In this document: one piece after another, positions 9,156 through 18,347 of the stretch
Numbering within the stretch: the first letter of the stretch is position 1
Layout: every line of letters starts with the position of its first letter
NCBI GenBank assembly: GCA_050012175.1
Contig: JBEKHR010000022.1
Coordinates: 1 to 64,000 of the forward strand
DNA: 64,000 nt
From: CAVROP01 sp050012175
Lineage (GTDB): Bacteria > Acidobacteriota > Terriglobia > UBA7540
Direction of reading: 5' to 3'
Position numbers and translations under genes: made by a program
The notes under the pieces: generated by a model
Seen by the model: the letters and a program-made list of their open reading frames with translations, nothing else
Database searches by the model: none
Told to the model about the DNA's origin: nothing

Positions 9156-10337
9156 TCAGGCGAAAAGCCGCGGGCGGAAGTGTTTTTGCAAAACGAGAGC
9201 GATGGTACCCCGGAGCCGCGGCTGCGTCGCGTCGTCGGCTGGTACGATGCGGGTGGCAGCGTGGGTGCGAGCGCAGTCTCGAACGACGCTCTCAACGAGC
9301 GGGCCGACGCGCTTCCACGCCCGGGTCACCTCGCCCACGACGACGATCACCGACGGCGCCAGTCCGTTCACGAGCATCGCCATACCAAAGCCCAAATAGC
9401 GGGCCATTGCCTCTAGAACCTCGCCGGCCCTGCGGTCGCCACGCTCTGCCAGCGATAGAATGTCAGTAAAGCTGGTCACGGGGTCTTTGGTAATCTCTTC
9501 CTCCGGCTTGCCGGACCGGTCCGGGTTCTGGCGGCCGTAATTCCGAATGGCTGCGGCGTTCGAGGCGTAGACCTCCCAGCACCCGCGGCCGCCGCACTTA
9601 CATTTCGGCCCCTGCGGGTCCAGGCATACATGGCCGAATTCGCCCGCCGCGCCGCTCGGTCCCCGCACCAGGTGGCCGTTGGCGACGATCCCCGTACCGA
9701 TTCCTTCCGATACGGTGACGGCGACGAGATCGCTCATTCCCTCATGGGGCCCGGACCACACCTCCGCCAGAGCGCAGGCGTTGGCCGCGTTTTCGATTTG
9801 CACCGGAAGGCCCGTCGAGCTTTCCAGGGGGTTCTTCAAATCCACTTCTTGCCACCCGAGGTTTGGGGCGAAAACCAGCCGTTGCGCGAGATAATCCACG
9901 CGCCCAGGCACGCTCACGCCGATCCCCTCGTAGGCCACATCGGCATGCTGGCGAATGAGGCGGCAAACGTAGGAGCTCAGAACGCCAATGAACGTGCTGG
10001 GATCACGCGACGTGGGAATGGATTCCTCCGCCCGGAAGCGACCGTTCAGGTCCGCCAACACGATGCTGGTCAGGCGTGGCATGATATTAATTCCGATAAT
10101 CCCCGCGCGGTCGGTGTTGAGATAGAGTAACCGGGGCCGCCTCCCGCGGGGCAACTGCCCGAGGTCTCCTTCAGCGACCCAGCGCTCGCTGATCAACTGA
10201 TCCACAATCAGTGAGACCGTGCTCCGCTGCAGCCCCGTCCGGCGCGCCAGATCGGCACGCGACAAGGGCTGGTTCGTGCGGATCATGTCCAAGACGTTGC
10301 TGCGGTTAATCTCCCGTGCGATTTCCGAACTGGCCAC
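9156..10337 (-). CDS. ROK-family transcriptional regulator
   Basis: 393 residues from a GTG. Residues ~10-75 form a MarR-type winged helix (LSRADLARRTGLQRSTVSLI). The ROK sugar-kinase-like fold follows, with the GVSVPGRVD and GPSGAAGEFGHV signatures and the zinc loop CKCGGRGCWE. XylR/NagC-type ROK repressors release operators on binding a sugar or sugar phosphate. The gene lies between the minus-strand sugar-acid cluster (upstream) and the TonB receptor (257 bases downstream), so control of either is plausible. The effector cannot be inferred from sequence. Confidence 0.88.
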   Translation of the reverse strand: MASSEIAREINRSNVLDMIRTNQPLSRADLARRTGLQRSTVSLIVDQLISERWVAEGDLGQLPRGRRPRLLYLNTDRAGIIGINIMPRLTSIVLADLNGRFRAEESIPTSRDPSTFIGVLSSYVCRLIRQHADVAYEGIGVSVPGRVDYLAQRLVFAPNLGWQEVDLKNPLESSTGLPVQIENAANACALAEVWSGPHEGMSDLVAVTVSEGIGTGIVANGHLVRGPSGAAGEFGHVCLDPQGPKCKCGGRGCWEVYASNAAAIRNYGRQNPDRSGKPEEEITKDPVTSFTDILSLAERGDRRAGEVLEAMARYLGFGMAMLVNGLAPSVIVVVGEVTRAWKRVGPLVESVVRDCARTHAATRIVPADDATQPRLRGTIALVLQKHFRPRLFA

Positions 10338-10778
10338 TCGCGCGATTCCTTCACCGGCGTTAGCATGGTGTGGCGCCTTTCCCTGCCACAGCCCTCACTG
10401 AGCGCCAGCCGTTTCGAACAAGTTGAGGCACCTGCCAGCCGCAACCGCGACGGCGCTTGCCGTCACACTACCTCGTGATCCTCAACCCTTGATTCGTCTG
10501 GCCGCGACCCGGTGCTGCACTTTGTTCGACATCCGAACTAAGCTTTTACCCCCAGAACCCAGAGCATGTCAAGCGAAATCTAACAGGACTTTTCCCATTT
10601 CTTAGCCTTCCCGAACCAGCAGGAGTTCCAACTGCCAAGTTTTGCGCGCTGGACCGGATGTTTCGGGGCTGGACGGAGCCGGTGCAACTGCCTCGCTTGG
10701 AGCGCTCGATAAAGACTCCACTGCGATCAACCCAAGACAACTGTGATGAGATACCCGGAGGTCCGAAAACACCCTTGA
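10338..10778. other. Spacer between the ROK gene and the esterase gene
   Basis: 441 bases with no supportable gene. Because both flanking genes point left, this should contain the ROK promoter. No strong palindrome or terminator was seen. Confidence 0.4.
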
Positions 10779-12056
10779 TTAGCGGGCTCGCAGGTGCATG
10801 TCGGCGAAGGCCAGAAACTGGTCCCAATCGAACGCCGTGACCGCATGCTTGCCCTCTCGGATGTGAAAGGCGATGGTGTGCATGATGGGCTGATTGAGCG
10901 GTGGCATCTGATCCGTACCCAGGTCTTGCCCGCCGAGCAGGCGATACACCTGTCCCGCTGCCACGCAGGCGAGGAACTCGCCTCTCGGATCGCCCCACCT
11001 GTCGTCTTCCGCGCCGGTGATGTATACAGGGCGTGGAGCGATCAAGGCGATCAGTTCGTGGGAATCGACCGGAAGCTGATCAACCCGGTTGGCGTATTTT
11101 AGGAGGTTGGCGCCGAACCAATACGGAAAAGCACCCGACATGCTATGGAGCGTTTCGCCGTAGTTGCGGCGCCACAGTGAGGCGCCTCCTCTTCCCGAAC
11201 AACTTGAGAGCACCATCGCAAAACGCGTGTCCAGGGCGCCTGCCCAGAGCACCGTTTTGCCCAGGCGAGAATGGCCCATGATGGCCACACGCTTTGGATC
11301 AACGTCCTTGTCCTTCTCGAGGTAATCCATAGCGCGGCTCAAACCATAAGCCCACGCCCCGATCGCTCCCCCATCATCAGGTGTAGGCTCGGTTTGGCCC
11401 GGTTTAAAGAACAACGGGCGGATGCCGAGTTTATATCCGCCTTGGAAGTCCGGCTCGAGGTCCTGATAGCAAACGCTGGCAAACCCGTAGCCGTGGGCCA
11501 GGATCTTCTCAACATCGAATTCTCTGTCTCGCCCACGCGATTGTTCCGGGGCTTGCTGTTGCAGGTGCGTCTTCCAGTCCCAGATGGTCGCCAGCTTGAT
11601 GCCAGAGTCGTCGAGCACGGATTGATTGCCGAAGAAGTTGAGGGCGAGGATCACCGGAACGGGTTTTGGGGCATCGGCTGGAATGTAGATCAGAAGATCC
11701 TCGCGGGCCTTATCTTCTTCGGGTGAAAAGTAGATGGTCACCTGCTTGCGGATTGCCTTTCCCTCGAGCGCTTTGTTGTCGACATCGAAGACATTGAAGC
11801 GGATATGTTTCGGCGGCCTCGGACTGCGGCCGTAAACGTTGGTCTCAAAGAGCTCGAGAATCTCCGCGCGCCGGCGCTTCATCCACTCGCTCGTCGTAAG
11901 GACGGGCTTGCCGTTATTGAGGATGAGCGGGTCGGGAAGAGTGAACGTTCCGGCCTTTGACTCGTCGTAATTGGCCGAAGACGGCCCTTGCGCATTAGCT
12001 GCGAGGCAAGAAGCCATCAGTGCAAGCGCAGCACAACACGACCAGTTTCTCCTCAT
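10779..12056 (-). CDS. Secreted glucuronoyl-esterase-like (CE15) alpha/beta hydrolase
   Basis: 425 residues with a signal peptide (MRRNWSCCAALALMASCLAANAQ). The nucleophile elbow GHSRLGKTVLWAGA corresponds to the GxSRxGK serine motif of CE15 enzymes, followed by the conserved SSCSGRGGASLWRRNYGE stretch. A late histidine in HIREGKHAVTAFDWDQF is a good catalytic-His candidate. Glucuronoyl esterases cut the ester between lignin and the 4-O-methyl-glucuronate of xylan, and bacterial CE15 members sit in uronate clusters like this one. It is the last gene of a probable operon running 17821 to 10779. Another carbohydrate esterase activity is possible. Confidence 0.75.
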   Translation of the reverse strand: MRRNWSCCAALALMASCLAANAQGPSSANYDESKAGTFTLPDPLILNNGKPVLTTSEWMKRRRAEILELFETNVYGRSPRPPKHIRFNVFDVDNKALEGKAIRKQVTIYFSPEEDKAREDLLIYIPADAPKPVPVILALNFFGNQSVLDDSGIKLATIWDWKTHLQQQAPEQSRGRDREFDVEKILAHGYGFASVCYQDLEPDFQGGYKLGIRPLFFKPGQTEPTPDDGGAIGAWAYGLSRAMDYLEKDKDVDPKRVAIMGHSRLGKTVLWAGALDTRFAMVLSSCSGRGGASLWRRNYGETLHSMSGAFPYWFGANLLKYANRVDQLPVDSHELIALIAPRPVYITGAEDDRWGDPRGEFLACVAAGQVYRLLGGQDLGTDQMPPLNQPIMHTIAFHIREGKHAVTAFDWDQFLAFADMHLRAR

Positions 12057-12285
12057 AGTTTCACCCGGAAGAACGTGAACGAGCTTGAACCCCTTGAGCG
12101 CACGGATCGGCGTGATTGGCGATGGGGGATACTCGAATCATGACTCCGCCACGTCGTCACCGGCGACTTTGGACGTGTCACGAACATCGGCCTCGAAGGT
12201 TAAAGACTGACCTCCCTCCAGCGAGTCCGATGACGCGGAGCGAGATTTGATCGTACAAGCCCCGGGTTCACTTAACCGAGGGATG

Positions 12286-13077
12286 CTAAAAGCCTGTTGC
12301 CAGCAAGCCCCCATCAACAGGAATAATGACACCTGTGACGAAGCTCGCTCCTGGTGAGCACAGGTAAATGACCGGGGCGACCAGTTCGTCCAGTTCCCCC
12401 AGGCGTCCCATAGGAGTCCGAGCAATCGCCTGTGCACCTCTTTCAGTCCCCTCAAGAATTGGTTTGTTCAAGTCGGTCAAGAAGAAGCCTGGAGCGACCG
12501 CGTTGACCCGGATTCCCGCCCGAGCCCATTCAGAAGCCAGGCTGCGGGTCAATTGTCCGATGGCTGCTTTGCTGGCGGCGTAGGCTGCAGTTTCCGGAAA
12601 GGCGACGAAAGTGCTCAACGATGCAATATTCACAATGGACCCAGGCCGCTTATTCTGAAAGCGCCGCGCAAAATTCTGACACGCAAGGAAAGTACCCTTC
12701 ACGTTTACATCGAACACTCGCTGCCAGTCTTGTTCGCGCATCTCCAAAGCCGGGACCTTCACGTGCGTGCCCGCGCTGTTCACAAGGATGTTTGCCTCTT
12801 CGCCGAATGAGTTGGCGGTCTCCTGAAAGGCTTGCTCAACTGAATCACGGTCAGTCACATCCATCGAAACGGGTAGCGCTCGGCCCCCGCGCTGCCGGAT
12901 CTCCTGGACTGTCGTCGCGAGTGGATCATAGCGTCTGCCCCACACGGCCACGCTGGCCCCCGCCTCTGCCAATCCCAAAGCTATCGCCCGTCCAATCCCG
13001 GTGCCGCCGCCAGTCACCACTGCAACGGATCCTCTGAGGTTAAATAGACGATCTACAGGATCACTCATGGTTCCCAC
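12286..13077 (-). CDS. Short-chain dehydrogenase/reductase (gluconate 5-dehydrogenase-like)
   Basis: 263 residues, classical SDR. The nucleotide motif is TGGGTGIGRA, the structural motif NSAG replaces NNAG, and the catalytic set is Ser in NIASLS with YAASK. The C-terminus GVIIPVDGGLLA is typical. The start is a GTG at 13077 behind AAGGA; an ATG nine bases later (13068) is an alternative. In this context it probably interconverts a keto- and hydroxy-sugar acid. NAD versus NADP preference is not clear. Confidence 0.85.
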   Translation of the reverse strand: MGTMSDPVDRLFNLRGSVAVVTGGGTGIGRAIALGLAEAGASVAVWGRRYDPLATTVQEIRQRGGRALPVSMDVTDRDSVEQAFQETANSFGEEANILVNSAGTHVKVPALEMREQDWQRVFDVNVKGTFLACQNFARRFQNKRPGSIVNIASLSTFVAFPETAAYAASKAAIGQLTRSLASEWARAGIRVNAVAPGFFLTDLNKPILEGTERGAQAIARTPMGRLGELDELVAPVIYLCSPGASFVTGVIIPVDGGLLATGF

Positions 13078-13130
13078 ACTTGATTCCTTTTCACGTGCTG
13101 CCGTGGGACTTGCTAAGAAGGATGCGGCTC

Positions 13131-14174
13131 CTACTGGGAATTGAATTCCCTTACCGCCTCAGCCATAGCCAGGATATTGGCTTTCGGCATTCCACCGCCG
13201 ACCCCACCACCCAGAGAAAGGATGATACCGTCTCTGCCCACCTTGTGCAGCAGGTTTACCACCGTCAGCTTGACAATTTGAGGTGTACCGCGCGTTCCGA
13301 TCTCCAATGGAGCTATGTTCCCCATCAGGCAGATCTTGCCTGTGGTCCTCCTCCGAACTTCGTTAATTTCCAGTTTAGGAGTCCAGTTTAGTACGTCGAA
13401 GCCGACCTCGACCAAATCTTCTAGGAAGGGTTCGATATTGGCGTCGTTATGGTACACCTTGACCCAAGCTTTGGGAAAGCTGTCAAAAACTCGTCTCAAG
13501 TAAGGATGGCCGAACTCCAAGTAGTGCTTGCGTGAAAGAAAGCCCACGATATCGTCGAGGATGAATATCCCTTCGACGCTGTCGCCGATAACTTCCGCCT
13601 GGGCTCGCAGCCAATTGATCGTGGCGTCGGTTGTGTAAGACATCAGCTTGTGTACACCGCCTGGGTTGTCGGTTATATCCAGCATGAGCTGCGTCAGGCC
13701 ACGCAGGAAGGCAGCCGAGCAAAGAGGCCCGCGAGCAGTCACCACGGGGATTATGTAGCCCGCCTCAAGAATGCGCGTCCTTTGCGTTTGGTATCGGTGG
13801 AGCGCCGCGGACATCAGGCCATCCGCAAAAGGGTCTACGGTCGGGAAATGATCCAAATCCTCCAGGCGGAATAGCATGGGCAATTGAGAGGGAGGTTGAT
13901 CCTGCAAGAAGCGGATCCTGCAGCCTAAAGCGGAAGGTTCGATCGCCATGCCATATTCCACCCACCAAGAGGGAAACACGATGATCTCGGGGAACTCTTC
14001 CATGATCCTGAGGTTTGCCTGGAACCAGACTTCCGGATCAAAGTAGTAGTCAACGTGCTTGATGCCCAGATATCCTGGGATCCAGGGACTGTCGATGATG
14101 AGAGAAACAGGTACGCGGTCGGCGCGCCGCGATTTTGCGACTTTCTTGAATAACTCCCATTGTTCGGGGCGCAT
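13131..14174 (-). CDS. Uroporphyrinogen-decarboxylase-family protein (possible corrinoid-type methyltransferase or lyase)
   Basis: 347 residues with the URO-D TIM-barrel pattern: an N-terminal RADRVPVSLIIDSPW, a central GIFILDDIVGFLS and the late segments KVYHNDANIEPFLEDL and GFDVLNWTP. The conserved N-terminal arginines of true HemE are not evident and no heme genes are near. In the wider family MtaA/CmuA-type members transfer methyl groups, and uncharacterised ones recur in sugar-acid clusters. The transporter, isomerase and enolase genes lie upstream on the same strand. Function unknown; a role in methylated-sugar metabolism is speculative. Confidence 0.7.
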   Translation of the reverse strand: MRPEQWELFKKVAKSRRADRVPVSLIIDSPWIPGYLGIKHVDYYFDPEVWFQANLRIMEEFPEIIVFPSWWVEYGMAIEPSALGCRIRFLQDQPPSQLPMLFRLEDLDHFPTVDPFADGLMSAALHRYQTQRTRILEAGYIIPVVTARGPLCSAAFLRGLTQLMLDITDNPGGVHKLMSYTTDATINWLRAQAEVIGDSVEGIFILDDIVGFLSRKHYLEFGHPYLRRVFDSFPKAWVKVYHNDANIEPFLEDLVEVGFDVLNWTPKLEINEVRRRTTGKICLMGNIAPLEIGTRGTPQIVKLTVVNLLHKVGRDGIILSLGGGVGGGMPKANILAMAEAVREFNSQ

Positions 14175-14330
14175 CGTGCGACCTCACTTTCTAATTCCAC
14201 GACGATTCCGGATTTTTCGCATTGCGGTGGGCAGGAACAGCCCCCCTGCGATACCCGCGCCAGCTCTCGGTGCGACCCGCTGACTTTCGTGTTCTTTCCC
14301 GTCAGTCGGAAGGCCTCGAGCATCCAGCGC

Positions 14331-15683
14331 TCACTCGCTCGTCACTCGCACCGGCTCAAGCCGCGGGCTGATCAAATGGACGAGCGCCAGTGCGGCCAGA
14401 TATGCCACGCCGGCCGCCAAAAAAGGAATTCTGTAGCTGCCCGTACTCTGGAGTACATAACCCACGATTTTGGCGATGAGCATCCCACCGATCGCCCCGG
14501 CCATGCCACCGATCCCCACCACGGATGCGACGCCACGGCTCGGGAACATATCCGCCGGAAGCGTAAGCAGGTTGGCGGAAAACCCCTGGTGTCCCGCTGC
14601 CGCCACGCCAATCAAGACGACCGCCGTCCAGAGGTCCCGCACGCGATAGGCGAACACGATCGGCAGCACAATGAGGCCGCACAGCAACATCGCGATCTTG
14701 CGCCCAACGTTCACGCTTGACCCGCGCCGAATGAGGAAAGAAGAGATCCAACCACCCACAATGCTCCCGACGTCGGAGAGGACATAGATGACCACGATGG
14801 GCATACCAATCTGCATCAGTGCCACCCCATGCTCGCGCTGGAGAAAATCGGGGATCCAGAACAGGTAAAACCACCAGATGGGATCCGTCACAAACTTGCC
14901 CACGGCGAAAGCCCACGTCTGGCGATGCCGCAGCAGTTTCATCCATGGAATGTCTGGGGCTCGATCGTCGGGATCGCTCCTGATGTACGCGAGCTCGGCC
15001 GGCGAGCAGCGCGGGTGCTCTTCCGGCCTTCGATACAGCAGGAGCCAGAAAAGCAGCCAGACGAAGCCCAGGGCGCCAATGATGAGAAACGCCCAACGCC
15101 AGCCCAAATGCACGGTGATCCAAGGCACACACAATGGCGTGATAATCGCGCCCACATTCGTTCCTGCATTAAAAATGCCGGTTGCCAGCGCCCGCTCCCG
15201 CTTGGGGAACCATTCAGCGACACACTTGATACTGGCGGGAATAACGGCGGATTCGCCAAAACCCAGGGCGGCGCGCGCCATCACAAAGCCGGAAAGAGAG
15301 CTTGCGACAGCATGTGCCATAGAAGCGAGGCTCCAGACGACGACGGCCACTGAATATCCGACTCGTGTCCCCAGCCGGTCGATCCAGTGGCCCATCGCCA
15401 GCATCCCGAGCGCATACGCAGTTGTAAATGCGAAAACCAGATTGCTGTATTCGATTTCATTCCAACCCAGATTATGCTGCAGGGTAGTTTTCAACACTCC
15501 CAGGACCTGGCGGTCCATGTAGTTCTTTGTCGCGCCGAACAGGAGGAGCGCGCAAATCACCCAGCGAAAGTGCCCGAGGAGCAGGCGGCGCGCCGCTGAG
15601 GACGCGGCGGAAGCCACGCCTGCGCCAACTGACGTGGCCGCTCCAGCTTCTGCACCCGGCTGGCGCTTGTTCATGGGTTGCAT
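14331..15683 (-). CDS. MFS transporter, ExuT/anion:cation symporter type
   Basis: About 450 residues with 12 predicted membrane helices. The first loop has GHWIDRLGTRVGYS, the MFS motif between helices 2 and 3. ARAALGFGESAVIPASIKCVAEWFPKRERALATGIFN is typical of the hexuronate/glucarate (ACS) branch. The start is placed at ATG 15683, eleven bases after the isomerase stop; ATG 15674 is also possible and neither has a good ribosome-binding site. A longer frame to 15749 would overlap the upstream gene. It probably imports a hexuronate or aldarate for the neighbouring enzymes. Confidence 0.85.
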   Translation of the reverse strand: MQPMNKRQPGAEAGAATSVGAGVASAASSAARRLLLGHFRWVICALLLFGATKNYMDRQVLGVLKTTLQHNLGWNEIEYSNLVFAFTTAYALGMLAMGHWIDRLGTRVGYSVAVVVWSLASMAHAVASSLSGFVMARAALGFGESAVIPASIKCVAEWFPKRERALATGIFNAGTNVGAIITPLCVPWITVHLGWRWAFLIIGALGFVWLLFWLLLYRRPEEHPRCSPAELAYIRSDPDDRAPDIPWMKLLRHRQTWAFAVGKFVTDPIWWFYLFWIPDFLQREHGVALMQIGMPIVVIYVLSDVGSIVGGWISSFLIRRGSSVNVGRKIAMLLCGLIVLPIVFAYRVRDLWTAVVLIGVAAAGHQGFSANLLTLPADMFPSRGVASVVGIGGMAGAIGGMLIAKIVGYVLQSTGSYRIPFLAAGVAYLAALALVHLISPRLEPVRVTSE

Positions 15684-15693
15684 CGGTGTTCGA

Positions 15694-16518
15694 TCAGTTG
15701 CGACTTGCCTTCGGCGCCGAACCGCCGAGGTTGAAATCCGGCTGCACATTGAACACGCCGAATTGTCGGTCCTCTTTCTCGCGGTGCGCAGCCAGAGCCC
15801 AGAGATACGCGATGCGATGTCCGGGGACGGAAACGTTCGGGTGATATCCGCCCGGCATCAGGACGGCGTCGCCCTCTCGCACCACGGTGACCAACTCAGG
15901 GCGCTCGAGGTTGTTGTAGACCAATTGAATGCCGAAGGCTGGCCGCGGCATGTCGAAGTAGACGTACATTTCCTCGAGCATCTCGGCGTGCTCATGCGGG
16001 GGCCAGCTCGTCCAGTTGCCGGGATCGGAGATGGTGAAGCCCAGAAGCAAGCGCCCTGCCTCAATGTTTCTCCCAAGGCAGATGCTGACCTGACGCACGT
16101 TTCCGGGCTTGCCGCTGGTGAACTTCAGCGCCGGATCTTTCGCGATCTCCGCATAGGGCAGGAACCGCAGCGGGTAGCGATTCTCCACGTCAGATGAAAA
16201 TTCGGCGAAGTCCGCCTGCGCTGCGGTGCGGACTTCAATGGTGCTGCTGCGGGGTATGTAGATGGAGTCGTACTGAGCAAACCCGAAGCTTTCTCCGTCC
16301 ACCTGAACCGTGCCGCTCCCAGAAAGGCAGACCAAGCCGGTCTCGTGGTCACCGTTGTTGAAAGACACCGACGGGGTGGAGCGGTTCAAGATAATGCGCC
16401 CGTAACAGAGATGTCGGCTCATGCTGTTGCTCGGCGTGACTGAAATATCGCGACCCAAGTGCCGGTTGGTATTTCGGAAGACCATCTTTTCCACGACGAG
16501 ATGTTCCTGCATGTTCAT
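15694..16518 (-). CDS. IolB/KduI-superfamily uronate isomerase-like protein
   Basis: 274 residues, start set by the GAGGAGG ribosome-binding site before ATG 16518. Two cupin-like halves are seen. The C-terminal half carries the metal-site pattern WPPHEHAEMLEEMYVYFD with a later His in MPGGYHPNVSVPGHRI, as in 5-deoxy-glucuronate isomerase (IolB) and 5-keto-4-deoxyuronate isomerase (KduI). Both families convert uronates to keto sugars with a bound Zn or Mn. The cluster context favours a uronate substrate. I cannot decide between the two names, so no symbol is given. Confidence 0.8.
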   Translation of the reverse strand: MNMQEHLVVEKMVFRNTNRHLGRDISVTPSNSMSRHLCYGRIILNRSTPSVSFNNGDHETGLVCLSGSGTVQVDGESFGFAQYDSIYIPRSSTIEVRTAAQADFAEFSSDVENRYPLRFLPYAEIAKDPALKFTSGKPGNVRQVSICLGRNIEAGRLLLGFTISDPGNWTSWPPHEHAEMLEEMYVYFDMPRPAFGIQLVYNNLERPELVTVVREGDAVLMPGGYHPNVSVPGHRIAYLWALAAHREKEDRQFGVFNVQPDFNLGGSAPKASRN

Positions 16519-16576
16519 GGCGTGCTCCTCCTCATTCTTCAAGCCAATCGCTTTCCTCCGATGAGTCCCTTCGTCG

Positions 16577-17821
16577 CTAGAAACTAATTTTGGGGATCCG
16601 ATCATCTTCTGGGTCAGCCCACCTGGCGTTCGGAATCGTGGGCGTCCAGCCGGGCCTCAGGGGATCCTGGTCGTAAGCATAGGAGCCCAAGCGTTTGTAG
16701 GCGTCAGCGTACTTCACCAGTTTGTCGCGATCGAGTGTCACTCCCAGACCGGGGGAGTTCGGCACCGCCATCGAGCCCTGTTCGAACCGCATCTTTCCGC
16801 CCGCAATAATATCATCCTTCAAGTGATGATAATGAGCATCAACAGCAAAGGTCAAGTTGGGAATAACCGCACCCAGATGCAACATCGTCGCCAATTGGAC
16901 TCCAAGCTCGCCCGAGGAGTGAACGGAAACACCGAACTGAAAAGTCTCGCAGATCGCCGCGGCCTTGATGCAGGGGCGAAGGCCTCCCCAGAAAGTTGTA
17001 TCCAGAAGAATGATGTCCACGGCTGGATGGAGGATGTTGGCGGCCAGTTGCTCGAAATTGACCACCACGGTGTTGGTCGCCAGCGGCACCCGGAGTTTCT
17101 CTCGAGCCCTTCGCATTCCGTTCAGGCCGAAGACGGGATCTTCCAGGTAATCGTTGTTCAGGTCTTCAATCGCTCGGCCGAATTGGATGGCCTGCTCTGT
17201 AGACCACACGGCGTTTGGGTCAAACCTCAGCCGATCCCGGGGCAATGCGGCAGCGAGCGCGCGATAACACTCCAGGTCGTACTCCGGCGGAAAAACCCCG
17301 CCCTTCAGCTTATGCGTGGAGAAGCCCCATCGCTGCTTAAGTTCTTGTGCGTGCGCCACGAGCTGCTCAATGGTGCGAACTTCTCCAGTCGCATCGGCGG
17401 GGCTGGGATAACGGAAAAAGAGATAGGACGCAAACGGAACCCGGTCCCTCAAGCGGCCGCCGAGAATCTCGGAGACCGGAACTCTCCAAGACTGCCCCAA
17501 GATGTCGAGACATGCGAATTCAAGCGCCGCGACGATTTGCGTTCGATTGTTGTAGAGAGAAGCCGTTGGGTTACTGATAAGGAATCGTAGCTCTTCGAGC
17601 CGGGCCGGATCCCGGCCGACAAGATAAGGCTTTAGGCGGCGGAATGTTTCTTCACTCGACTCGCCGCCTCCTCCCATTTCGCCGAGGCCGACCAGCCCAT
17701 CGTCCGTTTCGACCTCGACGATGGTTCGGACGAACCGCCCCCAATGGCAACCGTGGGCGTGCCTCAGCGGAGCTTCGAGGGGGACACTGACGGTTGTGGC
17801 GCGAACGTCTTTGATCTTCAT
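16577..17821 (-). CDS. Enolase-superfamily dehydratase, glucarate-dehydratase-like
   Basis: 414 residues. The capping domain is followed by a TIM barrel with THKLKGG (catalytic Lys171-x-Lys173), DPNAVW (D201), LEDP (E227), ATNTVV (N250) and SVHSSGELG (H301). The K-x-K base and the Asp/Glu/Asn metal ligands follow glucarate dehydratase rather than mandelate racemase. The reaction expected is loss of water from an aldarate or aldonate to give a 2-keto-3-deoxy acid. It is the first gene of the minus-strand sugar-acid cluster. A diverged copy of its 5' end is fused to the oxidoreductase at 1845-1991. Confidence 0.83.
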   Translation of the reverse strand: MKIKDVRATTVSVPLEAPLRHAHGCHWGRFVRTIVEVETDDGLVGLGEMGGGGESSEETFRRLKPYLVGRDPARLEELRFLISNPTASLYNNRTQIVAALEFACLDILGQSWRVPVSEILGGRLRDRVPFASYLFFRYPSPADATGEVRTIEQLVAHAQELKQRWGFSTHKLKGGVFPPEYDLECYRALAAALPRDRLRFDPNAVWSTEQAIQFGRAIEDLNNDYLEDPVFGLNGMRRAREKLRVPLATNTVVVNFEQLAANILHPAVDIILLDTTFWGGLRPCIKAAAICETFQFGVSVHSSGELGVQLATMLHLGAVIPNLTFAVDAHYHHLKDDIIAGGKMRFEQGSMAVPNSPGLGVTLDRDKLVKYADAYKRLGSYAYDQDPLRPGWTPTIPNARWADPEDDRIPKISF

Positions 17822-17906
17822 TCAAATTCTTCTACAACAGCGGAACGGCAGACGTTCTGCGAAAATCCCGAGGACAAACACCCGACCCGAGAACCTAAGG
17901 GAAAAC

Positions 17907-18149
17907 TCATTTCACCTCAGCCGAACGGTCTCCCTCGTAGCGCATGATGTGGTAATACGCCTCGCAGCCGTCCCAAAAAACGGGTGGCGGCAGGGGAGAC
18001 CGTGGGTCCTCAAGGTGTTTCAAGAAGATGTGAACGAGCTCGTGGGTTCGGTAAACATTCATCAACCAGTCTCCTCGATACCAGTTCTTCCACTTGCCGT
18101 ATTCTCCCTCCGCTCGGCGCTTGACTCGGTACGCAGTAAATCGGGGAGT
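17907..18149 (-). pseudogene. C-terminal remnant of an unidentified protein
   Basis: An 80-codon open stretch without a proper start, closed upstream by TAG (18150-18152) and ending with TGA. Its translation is protein-like and rich in aromatic residues (e.g. GEYGKWKNWYRGDWLMNVYR, later VFWDGCEAYYHIMRYEGD), unlike the shadow frames here. It appears to be the tail of a deleted gene. I cannot name the family. The rest of the 17822-18347 spacer holds no gene. Confidence 0.5.
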
Positions 18150-18347
18150 CTATCATGTAGCTGAGTAACATGCAAAGAGCCGCCGTGTATGCCACGCGCA
18201 GTATAACTTCCTCGCCCTTCTCCTCTCTGGCGGAGAGGTCGTCCAGCCGCTTCTGAGGCCAATTCTTCCGTCAGTTTGACCTTGAGGGCTAGACGAGTTA
18301 GAATCCAGACGCAGAAAGACGGGAAACTTCCGAGTTCGGAGGGTTTG

